A stretch of DNA of 13,142 nt from Clostridia bacterium (GTDB taxonomy: Bacteria > Bacillota > Clostridia > Christensenellales > Borkfalkiaceae). A program made the translations under genes and the position numbers. Numbering within the stretch: position 1 is the stretch's first letter; the number at the start of each line of letters is the position of its first letter. The stretch is from the NCBI GenBank assembly GCA_029052615.1, contig JAIDIR010000168.1, positions 1 through 13,142 on the forward strand, read 5' to 3'. The notes under the pieces are model-generated. The model did not search any database. It was not told the DNA's origin and worked only from the letters and a program-made list of their open reading frames with translations. This document shows, piece after piece, positions 1 through 5,756 of this stretch.

Positions 1-543
1 GACAAGCACAAGAAATGCGACGATTATCCCTTCGGCGGCGGCGCGGGAATGGTTATGATGCCCCAGCCCGTCGGAAGCGCGGTAGAGGCGGTTGACCCCG
101 ACCATAAGGCGCTTAGAATTTACACCTCGCCCAAGGGAGCGCGGCTCACCCAGCAAAAGGTGCTCAGCCTTGCGCAGTGCGGGCATATCGTCATTCTGTG
201 CGGTCATTACGAGGGTGTGGACCAACGCGCGCTGGATACGTATTTCGACGAGGAAATATCCATAGGCGACTACGTGCTTACTGGCGGCGAGCTGCCCGCT
301 ATGGTCATCTGCGACAGCGTTGCACGCTACGTGGACGGAGTGCTGGCGGCTGGCTCGCTGGTGGACGAAAGCTTTTCGGACGGGCTGCTGGAATACCCGC
401 AGTACACGCGCCCCGCGGTATATAACGGGGTGAGCGTGCCCGAGGTGCTGCTTTCGGGCAACCACGCGGAAATAGACAAGTGGCGCAGGGAGCAGAGCGA
501 AAAGCTTACAAGAGAGCGCCGCCCCGACCTTTTTAAAAAGTAA
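1..543 (+). CDS. trmD: tRNA (guanine37-N1)-methyltransferase TrmD, 3' part (5' end outside the window)
   Basis: Uses S-adenosylmethionine to methylate G37 next to the anticodon, which prevents +1 frameshifting; it is a cytoplasmic dimer of the SPOUT (trefoil knot) family. The frame is open from base 1, giving 180 codons against about 240-255 for the family, so roughly the first quarter is missing. Visible motifs, in window codons, are the glycine-rich GGGAGMVMMP at 12-21, CGHYEGVDQR at 67-76, and the knot segment SIGDYVLTGGELP at 87-99. SFSDGLLE near 124-131 carries the Asp (codon 127) that I match to the family's general base, followed by YPQYTRP. The end is intact. The next gene, rbgA, starts 16 nt later, whereas in most Firmicutes rplS would come next. 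Identity is certain from the motifs; the N-terminus and upstream operon cannot be judged. Confidence 0.97.
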   Translation, partial: DKHKKCDDYPFGGGAGMVMMPQPVGSAVEAVDPDHKALRIYTSPKGARLTQQKVLSLAQCGHIVILCGHYEGVDQRALDTYFDEEISIGDYVLTGGELPAMVICDSVARYVDGVLAAGSLVDESFSDGLLEYPQYTRPAVYNGVSVPEVLLSGNHAEIDKWRREQSEKLTRERRPDLFKK

Positions 544-559
544 TTACAGGTGACGTAAA

Positions 560-1435
560 ATGAAGACCCTACAATGGTTCCCCGGGCATATGACCAAGGC
601 AATGCGCATGATGGAGGAGAACGTAGCCGTCTGTGACGGAGTTATCTACGTGCTCGACGCGCGTTGCCCAGCGTCGTCGTTCAACCCCGCGCTCAAAAAG
701 CTGCTCGGGGCTAAGCCCGTTTTGTACGTTCTGAACAAGGGCGACCTTGCCGACGGTAAAGCCGACGCGTTTGCCAAGCTCATACGCGACAGCGGCGCGC
801 CGTGCGTGCGCATTAACGCTGCGGACAGCCGTTCGCGCAGGGCGTTGTCCGATGCGGTTGCGGCTCTGGTTGCAAGCAAGCGTCAAAGGAACGCGCAGAA
901 GGGATACACCCAGACCTTTCGCTTTATGGTGTGCGGCGTGCCCAACACGGGCAAGAGCACGGTCATCAATCTGCTTGCGGGAAACGCGCGCGCCCAGACG
1001 GGCAACAAGGCGGGCGTAACGCGCGGCAAACAGTGGATACGGTTGGACGGGTACGAGCTTTTAGATACGCCGGGCACCACGCCGCCGTCGTTCGTCAATC
1101 AATCGCTTGCCGTGCGCCTTGCGTACGTCGGCAGCCTGAACGACGATATTCTCGATTTGGACGATATCGCACTGGCGCTGTTGGCGGAGCTTAAGCAAAA
1201 ATACCCCGCCGCGCTTGCCGAAAGATACGGCATAGGAGCGGGGGAACAGGCGGACGTAGAGCTTACGCCGCTTGAAATGCTGGACAAGGTATGTATGCGG
1301 CGCGGCTTCGTTCTGCGCGGCAACGATTACGACTACGAGCGCGGAGAAAAGGCGGTCATTGACGACTTCCGCAAGGGCAGGCTGGGCAAGGTCACGCTTG
1401 ACGATTTGAACGATTGCAAAGGTTTCGTTTTTTAA
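560..1435 (+). CDS. rbgA: Ribosome biogenesis GTPase RbgA (YlqF)
   Basis: GTPase needed for late assembly of the 50S subunit in Firmicutes, where it acts on a precursor lacking proteins such as L16. At 291 aa it has the usual length. The G motifs are circularly permuted, which defines the family: G4 NKGD at residues 59-62 comes first, then G1 GVPNTGKST at 126-134, the G2 region AGVTRGKQW at 151-159 and G3 DTPG at 169-172. The N-terminal WFPGHMTKA is typical of YlqF. A C-terminal helical domain follows from about residue 190. The ATG is preceded by AGGTGA at 548-553 with good spacing. It lies 16 nt behind trmD and 1 nt ahead of rnhB, so it is in one transcription unit with them. In Bacillus rplS lies between trmD and this gene; here it does not. 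Confidence 0.95.
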   Translation: MKTLQWFPGHMTKAMRMMEENVAVCDGVIYVLDARCPASSFNPALKKLLGAKPVLYVLNKGDLADGKADAFAKLIRDSGAPCVRINAADSRSRRALSDAVAALVASKRQRNAQKGYTQTFRFMVCGVPNTGKSTVINLLAGNARAQTGNKAGVTRGKQWIRLDGYELLDTPGTTPPSFVNQSLAVRLAYVGSLNDDILDLDDIALALLAELKQKYPAALAERYGIGAGEQADVELTPLEMLDKVCMRRGFVLRGNDYDYERGEKAVIDDFRKGRLGKVTLDDLNDCKGFVF

Positions 1436-1436
1436 A

Positions 1437-2033
1437 ATGGATAAACTGGAATACGAAAGACAGCTTGTGGAAAAGGGCTGTAAATATATTTGCGGCGTGG
1501 ACGAGGTGGGCAGAGGTCCGCTTGCCGGTCCCGTGGTGTGCGCCGCCGTTATAATGCCGCTTGACGACCTTATAGAGGGCGTGGACGACAGCAAAAAGCT
1601 TTCCGCCAAAAAGCGTGAAGTTTTAAGCGAAAACATATTAAAAAAGGCGGTTGCCTACCGAATATGCCGCGTCGAACCGCAAATTATAGACCAAATCAAC
1701 ATTTTGCAGGCGACCAGACTGTGTATGAAGAACGCGGTGGAGGGCTTGAAAATTGCGCCCGACTTCGTGCTTACCGACGGCAATATGACTTTGGATATTG
1801 CCATTCCGCAGAGGTTTATAATCAAGGGCGACGCGCTCAGCTATTCTATCGGCGCGGCTTCGATTATCGCCAAGGTTTACAGGGACAAGCTTATGGCGGA
1901 CTACGCGAAAGAGTATCCGCAGTACGGCTTTGAAAGCAACGTGGGCTACGGCTCGCAGGCGCACATAAAGGCGATTGAGCAGTTCGGCCTGACGCCCATA
2001 CACCGCAGGAGTTTCACCAAGAGATGGCAATAA
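1437..2033 (+). CDS. rnhB: Ribonuclease HII
   Basis: Cleaves the RNA strand of RNA-DNA hybrids and removes single ribonucleotides misincorporated in DNA. The 198-aa length is normal. The N-terminal block ICGVDEVGRGPLAGPVV carries the metal-binding D22 and E23 and the GRG loop. D114 in LTDGN and D150 in AKVYRD complete the acidic active site. DSKKLS at 51-56 and TPIHRRSF near the C-terminus are further family marks. The usual HKGYGT block reads NVGYGS here, a mild departure that leaves the catalytic residues untouched. The start is 1 nt after the rbgA stop; the only purine-rich stretch upstream (AAAGG, 1418-1422) is rather far from the ATG, so coupling to rbgA translation is likely. Its last 10 nt overlap yraN. 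Confidence 0.95.
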   Translation: MDKLEYERQLVEKGCKYICGVDEVGRGPLAGPVVCAAVIMPLDDLIEGVDDSKKLSAKKREVLSENILKKAVAYRICRVEPQIIDQINILQATRLCMKNAVEGLKIAPDFVLTDGNMTLDIAIPQRFIIKGDALSYSIGAASIIAKVYRDKLMADYAKEYPQYGFESNVGYGSQAHIKAIEQFGLTPIHRRSFTKRWQ

Positions 2034-2374
2034 ACGGAGAGAAGCGAAGGCTGGGCTTTGCGGGCGAGAGCAGGGCGGCGGACTATCTTGAAAAGTGCGG
2101 ATATAAAATCGTCGAGCGCAATTACAGGTGTCCGTTCGGCGAGGTGGATATAATTGCCGAGCGCGACGGCGTGCTTGCGTTTATCGAGGTCAAGACCCGT
2201 TCGAGCGACTATTTCGGCGCGCCCAACCAGGCTGTTGACAAAAAGCGTATGCAGCGCTATAAAAATTGCGTGCGTTATTATTTCGTTCACAGGGAAATAG
2301 ATTGCACCGTGCGTTTTGATATAATCGAAGTCACGAGGGCGGGCATTAACCACATCGAAAATGCCTTTATATAA
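2024..2374 (+). CDS. yraN: UPF0102 family protein YraN, predicted nuclease fold
   Basis: A 116-aa protein of the UPF0102/YraN family, which has a PD-(D/E)xK endonuclease-like fold but no settled function. The core is visible: GE at 39-40, D42 in VDIIA, and FIEVKTR with E55 and K57, the positions expected to bind metal. The N-terminal GFAGESRAADYLEKCGY is the usual family opening. The start lies inside rnhB (10-nt overlap), an arrangement that suggests translational coupling. In many Clostridia rnhB-yraN runs straight into comM-dprA; here rplS and its leader separate them. The product may take part in DNA processing with ComM and DprA, but that is inference from context only. The family call is strong, the function unknown. 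Confidence 0.92.
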   Translation: MAINGEKRRLGFAGESRAADYLEKCGYKIVERNYRCPFGEVDIIAERDGVLAFIEVKTRSSDYFGAPNQAVDKKRMQRYKNCVRYYFVHREIDCTVRFDIIEVTRAGINHIENAFI

Positions 2375-2375
2375 T
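2370..2375 (+). promoter_or_regulatory. Candidate -10 box (TATAAT) in an AT-rich block ahead of the structured element
   Basis: The last bases of yraN and the following 20 nt form an AT-only stretch that contains a perfect TATAAT at 2370-2375 and further TATA-like boxes up to 2391. A start a few bases downstream would transcribe the whole folded element at 2408-2546. No convincing -35 hexamer is seen (TAACCA at 2347-2352 is a poor match), so this is only a suggestion. Confidence 0.25.
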
Positions 2376-2407
2376 ACATATTATATATAAGCAATTTAAG
2401 GTGACCG

Positions 2408-2546
2408 GTTACAGCCTCGGTTTAGAAGCAAGCAAGACAAGGAGCGCGAGGAAAACTTGAAGGAGTTTACAAAGATGTAAATGACTGAAAGTTGCCGCAG
2501 CGCGACGCGGTATGGCGAAGCTTATAAGCCGAGATACGGTTGTAGT
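2408..2546 (+). ncRNA. Candidate structured RNA between yraN and rplS, family not recognised
   Basis: No plausible protein is encoded here, but the sequence folds well by eye. The closing stem has two stacked helices. TACAGCC (2410-2416) pairs with GGTTGTA (2538-2544) with one G-U. TCGGTTTAGAAGC (2417-2429) pairs with GCTTATAAGCCGA (2520-2532), with one G-U and one G-A mismatch. A 5-nt bulge (2533-2537) lies between them on the 3' side. Inside, hairpin A pairs AACTT (2454-2458) with AAGTT (2489-2493) and TTTAC (2466-2470) with GTAAA (2477-2481), around a symmetrical 6 x 6 internal loop, GAAGGA opposite GACTGA. Hairpin B pairs GCCGC (2494-2498) with GCGGT (2507-2511). This is seen directly as complementarity; transcription and function are inferred. 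It could be an independent small RNA, a long leader of rplS, or a mobile intergenic element. I do not see a T-run terminator after it. Confidence 0.55.
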
Positions 2547-2596
2547 GAATAGCTGAAATTGTTTTGTGAAATTTGCGACACACCCCGTAAAAATAG

Positions 2597-2625
2597 TTGC
2601 ATTTTCGATTTTCATTTGCTAAGAT
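2597..2625 (+). promoter_or_regulatory. Candidate sigma-A type promoter for rplS
   Basis: TTGCAT (2597-2602) and TAAGAT (2620-2625) are separated by exactly 17 nt, and the -10 box carries an upstream TG one base away (TGCTAAGAT), the extended -10 form. The -35 matches the consensus at only its first three bases, so the extended -10 may do most of the work. A start would fall near 2632, giving a leader of about 97 nt before the rplS ATG. This fits rplS being transcribed apart from the trmD-yraN genes. Not proven. Confidence 0.45.
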
Positions 2626-2667
2626 AGTATGGCACTCGCAAAAAAACAAATAAAAATTTAAAGACTT

Positions 2668-2707
2668 CGGGTATTCCGCTACGGCAAAACCGCCGCATGA
2701 ATACTTG
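2668..2707 (+). promoter_or_regulatory. Hairpin in the rplS 5' leader, possible ribosomal protein L19 leader
   Basis: CGGGTATTC (2668-2676) pairs with GAATACTTG (2699-2707) over nine positions including two G-U pairs. An inner helix, CGGC (2682-2685) with GCCG (2692-2695), closes a 6-nt loop, AAAACC. Short unpaired stretches, CGCTA on one side and CAT on the other, form an asymmetric internal loop. The Shine-Dalgarno GGAGG (2715-2719) begins 8 nt after the hairpin. A leader upstream of rplS is known in Firmicutes (Rfam L19_leader), and position, size and shape agree. The match to that family is from memory and not tested. If real, it would adjust L19 synthesis to need. Confidence 0.45.
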
Positions 2708-2728
2708 GTTAATCGGAGGAAAAGTCAA

Positions 2729-3073
2729 ATGAGTAAGTTGATAGAAGCCATTGAAAAGGAAGGAATGAAGGAAAGCGTTCCCGCGTTCAACGTAGGCGAC
2801 ACCGTAAGGGTCGGCTTTAAGGTTATCGAGGGTACGAAGGAAAGAATTCAGAACTTCGAAGGCGTCGTTATCGCAAAGAAGCACGGCGGTATAAGAGAAA
2901 GCTTCACCGTCCGCCGCTTATCTTTCGGCGTAGGCGTGGAAAGAACCTTCCCCGTTCACTCTCCCAAAATCGCGTCCATCGCGGTAGTCAAGAGAGGTAA
3001 GGTAAGAAGAGCTAAGCTCTACTACCTGAGAGGGCTGACTGGTAAGGCTGCTAAGATTCAGGAAATAAGATAA
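2729..3073 (+). CDS. rplS: 50S ribosomal protein L19
   Basis: L19 is a 50S protein located at the interface with the 30S subunit. The 114-aa length is standard. Recognisable features are FNVGDTVRVGFKVIEG, RIQNFEGVVIA, the conserved SFTVRRLSFGVGVERTFP block, HSPKI and the basic C-terminal RGKVRRAKLYYLRG. The ATG at 2729 is chosen over an in-frame TTG at 2705 because GGAGG (2715-2719) lies 9 nt before it and the family begins right there; the TTG would also fall inside the leader hairpin. The gene stands alone: about 350 nt of non-coding sequence with a candidate promoter and leader upstream, and a strong stem-loop just downstream. Its place between yraN and comM, instead of between trmD and rbgA, is unusual for Firmicutes. 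Its coding sequence looks less GC-rich than its neighbours, as is common for highly expressed ribosomal genes. Confidence 0.97.
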   Translation: MSKLIEAIEKEGMKESVPAFNVGDTVRVGFKVIEGTKERIQNFEGVVIAKKHGGIRESFTVRRLSFGVGVERTFPVHSPKIASIAVVKRGKVRRAKLYYLRGLTGKAAKIQEIR

Positions 3074-3080
3074 TTAAATA

Positions 3081-3121
3081 AGCTCCCGTTGCGCAAACGC
3101 GCAACGGGAGCTTTGCTATTT
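3081..3121 (+). terminator. Intrinsic terminator after rplS
   Basis: A perfect 14-bp stem, AGCTCCCGTTGCGC (3081-3094) with its complement at 3099-3112, closes the tetraloop AAAC. It is followed by TTTGCTATTT, a T-rich but interrupted tail. The stem starts 7 nt after the rplS stop. An A-rich stretch ahead of it gives it some capacity in the other direction too, but all genes here run forward. It should end most rplS transcripts and partly insulate comM. Confidence 0.85.
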
Positions 3122-3141
3122 ATAGCGAGGTTTATTTACGA

Positions 3142-4671
3142 ATGTTATCCAAGATTGCAAGTTACACGGTCGTCGGGCTGGACGGCGTGCCGGTTGAGGT
3201 CGAAACGGATATAAACAAGGGCATGGTCTCCTACGAGCTGGTCGGGCTTCCCGATACCGCCGTAAAGGAGAGCAAGGAGAGGGTGTTTTCGGCAATACGC
3301 AACAGCACGCTCCGCTTTCCCGTCAACAAAATAACCGTCAACCTCGCGCCCGCGGATATTAAAAAGGAAGGCAGCCAGTACGACCTGCCCATCGCAATAT
3401 CCCTGCTGGTTGCAAGCGAGCAGCTGAAGACGGACACCGACGGCGTGGTTATGCTTGGCGAGCTTGCTCTGGACGGCGGCTTGCGCGCGGTGACGGGCAT
3501 ACTTCCCGTTCTCATCTCGGCAAAGAGCAAGGGCTTTAAAAAGTTCATAGTGCCCTTCGGCAACGCCAACGAGGCAAGCTATATCGAGGGTATTGAAGTT
3601 TACGCGTTGAAATCTTTACGGGAGGCGTTCGACTTTTTGAGCGGAACGCCCTTCGAGCCGGTGCAGGTGCGCAGCTTCGAGGCGGCTAAACGTCGCGCCT
3701 CCTACGACTGCGATTTATCGCTGGTGCGCGGACAGGCGGTTGCCAAGCGCGCGCTGGAGATAGCCGTTGCGGGCGGTCACAACGTGCTGTTATCGGGTCC
3801 TCCCGGTACGGGCAAAACCATGCTTGCGCGGTGCATACCCACCATTATGCCCGATATGACCTTCGAGGAGGCGCTGGAGGTTACCAAAATACTTTCGGTT
3901 TCGGGCGAGCTTGGCGAGGACGGAATTGCATCGCTGCGCCCCTTCCGTACGCCCCACCACACGGCGACCACCGTTTCGCTGTGCGGCGGCGGAAACTCAA
4001 AGATAAAGGCGGGCGAAATTTCCAAGGCGCACAGGGGCGTGCTGTTTTTGGACGAGCTGCCCGAATATACGCGCGGCGCGCTGGAAGCGTTGCGCCAGCC
4101 CCTGGAGGACGGAAAGATAACCATAGCCAGAGCGGGCGGCGCGGTGACATTCCCCGCGGACTTCATTCTGTGCGCGAGCATGAACCCCTGCCCGTGCGGC
4201 AACTTCGGCTCCAAGGACAAGACGTGTACCTGTACGCCCGCGCAGATAAGAAAGTACCGCGGCAAGATTTCGGGTCCGCTTCTGGACAGAATAGATTTGC
4301 AGGTCGAAGTAGACGGAGTTAAATACGAGGAGCTTGCGGGCGGCAGCGACGGCGAGCCGAGCGCGGAAGTCAAAAAGCGCGTGGAGCGCGCGAGGGCAAT
4401 TCAGCGCGAAAGGTTTTTAAACGAGGACGGCGTGACCGTAAACGCCGATATGGGCGAAAGGCAGATTAAGCAATACTGCCGCTTGTCCCCCGACTGCGAA
4501 AGCATATTGCGCGCCGCGTTCGAAAGGCTCAATCTTTCCGCAAGGGCGCGTTCGAGGATAATCAAGGTCGCGCGCACTATCGCCGATTTGGACTGTTCGG
4601 AAACCATTAAGCCCAAGCACATTCTTGAAGCGACGTCGTACAGAAACTTCGACAGCACGGCGGAAAGATGA
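3142..4671 (+). CDS. comM: YifB/ComM family AAA+ ATPase (Mg chelatase-like)
   Basis: Member of the YifB/ComM family. ComM has been shown in naturally transformable Gram-negative bacteria to be a hexameric helicase that drives branch migration of incoming DNA; the role in Clostridia is inferred. The 509-aa length is normal. The N-terminal Lon-like ChlI domain spans about residues 20-140, with VGLPDTAVKESKERV at 34-48. The AAA+ core has Walker A GPPGTGKT at 219-226, Walker B LFLDE at 301-305 and LDRIDL at 381-386. A cysteine group (C350, C352, C362, C364) in NPCPCG...CTCT is typical and may bind zinc. The C-terminal LSARARSRIIKVARTIADL is the sensor-2 region. The ATG lies soon after the rplS terminator with a modest GAGG upstream; no clear promoter is seen. 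The final ATGA overlaps the dprA start. Confidence 0.93.
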   Translation: MLSKIASYTVVGLDGVPVEVETDINKGMVSYELVGLPDTAVKESKERVFSAIRNSTLRFPVNKITVNLAPADIKKEGSQYDLPIAISLLVASEQLKTDTDGVVMLGELALDGGLRAVTGILPVLISAKSKGFKKFIVPFGNANEASYIEGIEVYALKSLREAFDFLSGTPFEPVQVRSFEAAKRRASYDCDLSLVRGQAVAKRALEIAVAGGHNVLLSGPPGTGKTMLARCIPTIMPDMTFEEALEVTKILSVSGELGEDGIASLRPFRTPHHTATTVSLCGGGNSKIKAGEISKAHRGVLFLDELPEYTRGALEALRQPLEDGKITIARAGGAVTFPADFILCASMNPCPCGNFGSKDKTCTCTPAQIRKYRGKISGPLLDRIDLQVEVDGVKYEELAGGSDGEPSAEVKKRVERARAIQRERFLNEDGVTVNADMGERQIKQYCRLSPDCESILRAAFERLNLSARARSRIIKVARTIADLDCSETIKPKHILEATSYRNFDSTAER

Positions 4672-5741
4672 ATTATACCAGAAGCGAAACAGATATAATA
4701 GTCGCGGACAGCATAGAAGAGCTCAACTATAAACAGAAGAAGCTGCTGCTTGCTTCCGAAAACGGCGAGATAGCCGACGGGCAAAAATATGCCGAGGCGC
4801 TGATTAAAACGCTTGACGGCGGAGTATATAATAAAATAAGGGAAAAATTCCGTGACCAAAACTATCGCGGCAAAGTGCTTGCCGCTCTCGACAAAAAGGG
4901 CGTGCAGTGCGTTACCTTAAAGAGCGCGGACTATCCCGAGCGGCTTAAACAAATTCCCGTGCCGCCTTTGGTGCTGTATTTAAGGGGCAACGTGGCGCTG
5001 CTTGCAACCCGCAAGTTTGCGGTGGTGGGCTCGCGCAAAACCACGGCGCAGATGACGGAAGCCTGCAAAAAGATATGCGCGGAGCTTTCACAAAAGCTTA
5101 CCGTGGTTACTGGCGTTGCCGACGGAGCGGATAGCGCGGCGGCTAAGGGCGCGCTGAAGAGCGGCAATATAATATGCGTGCTGCCCGGCGGTCATTCGCG
5201 CAGCGGCGCGGCAAACGCGGACCTGTTGAGAAAGGTGGAGCAGAACGGTTTGTCGATAAGCGAGTTTCCGCCCTCGACCAGAGTGCAGAGGCATACGTTT
5301 TTACTGCGCAACCGCGTGATTGCGGGGCTGACTGAAGGCGTGCTGGTGGTGTCCGCCGCGGAAAAGAGCGGCGCGCTTTCAACGGCTTCGTACGCGGCGA
5401 ACTATTCCAGGGACGTCTTTGCGTTTCCCTACGGAGTGGGCGTACCTTCGGGTGCGGGCTGTAACGCTCTCATTAAAAGCGGTGCGTACCTATGCGACTG
5501 CGCGGCGGATATATTGAGCGTTTTGGGCATAGATACGGCAGCAAAGAAAGAGAGCGCGCCGGAGCTTGACGGCGACGAAAAAATAGTCTATAAGCTTTTA
5601 AAGGAGCAGGGCGAAACGCACGCGGAAAAGATAGCCGCGGCGCTGGGCACTTCGCTTGCCGAAGCGCTTACACTTTGCTCGCTTATGGAAATAAAGGGAC
5701 TGATAATAAGAACGGGCGGCAACGCGTTTGCCGCAATATAA
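4668..5741 (+). CDS. dprA: DNA processing protein DprA (Smf), divergent sequence
   Basis: DprA binds single-stranded DNA and loads RecA on it during natural transformation; the gene is also kept by many bacteria not known to be competent. Start and comM stop share ATGA, so the two are translationally coupled. The 357 aa show an N-terminal helical region (about 1-75), the Rossmann-like core (about 80-290) with AVVGSRKTT at 118-126 and RNRVIAGLTEGVLVV at 214-228, and a C-terminal winged-helix domain (about 300-357). Several normally strict positions differ. The family GLARGID..AH.GAL block reads GVADGADSAAAKGAL here, losing the Arg and His. FAVPG reads FAFPY, and SGSL.TA reads SGALSTA. The fold and family are clear; whether RecA loading is retained is not. 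The gene is intact and in the usual place before topA. Confidence 0.92.
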   Translation: MNYTRSETDIIVADSIEELNYKQKKLLLASENGEIADGQKYAEALIKTLDGGVYNKIREKFRDQNYRGKVLAALDKKGVQCVTLKSADYPERLKQIPVPPLVLYLRGNVALLATRKFAVVGSRKTTAQMTEACKKICAELSQKLTVVTGVADGADSAAAKGALKSGNIICVLPGGHSRSGAANADLLRKVEQNGLSISEFPPSTRVQRHTFLLRNRVIAGLTEGVLVVSAAEKSGALSTASYAANYSRDVFAFPYGVGVPSGAGCNALIKSGAYLCDCAADILSVLGIDTAAKKESAPELDGDEKIVYKLLKEQGETHAEKIAAALGTSLAEALTLCSLMEIKGLIIRTGGNAFAAI

Positions 5742-5756
5742 ATAATAGGTGAAATT

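Noticed and set aside
2448..2466. Resemblance of GAGGAAAACTTGAAGGAG to the GAGGAAAGTCC core of RNase P RNA
   Set aside because: Only the first seven bases agree; the other universal RNase P blocks are absent and the element is too short.
2519..2528. Palindrome GCTTATAAGC as an operator
   Set aside because: It lies within the proposed long-range stem, which explains its bases; a lone 10-bp palindrome is weak evidence for a protein site.
2525..2545. AGCCG...CGGTT hairpin resembling domain V of a group II intron
   Set aside because: The catalytic triad, the bulge and the 34-nt domain V form are missing and there is no reverse transcriptase gene nearby.
2409..2649. Short - strand open frames across the yraN-rplS gap
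   Set aside because: They are about 60-68 codons, have no recognisable protein features, and the + strand sequence is better explained by RNA structure.
2705..2728. Earlier TTG start for rplS
   Set aside because: It would add eight residues not found in L19, lies in the leader hairpin and precedes the clear GGAGG site.
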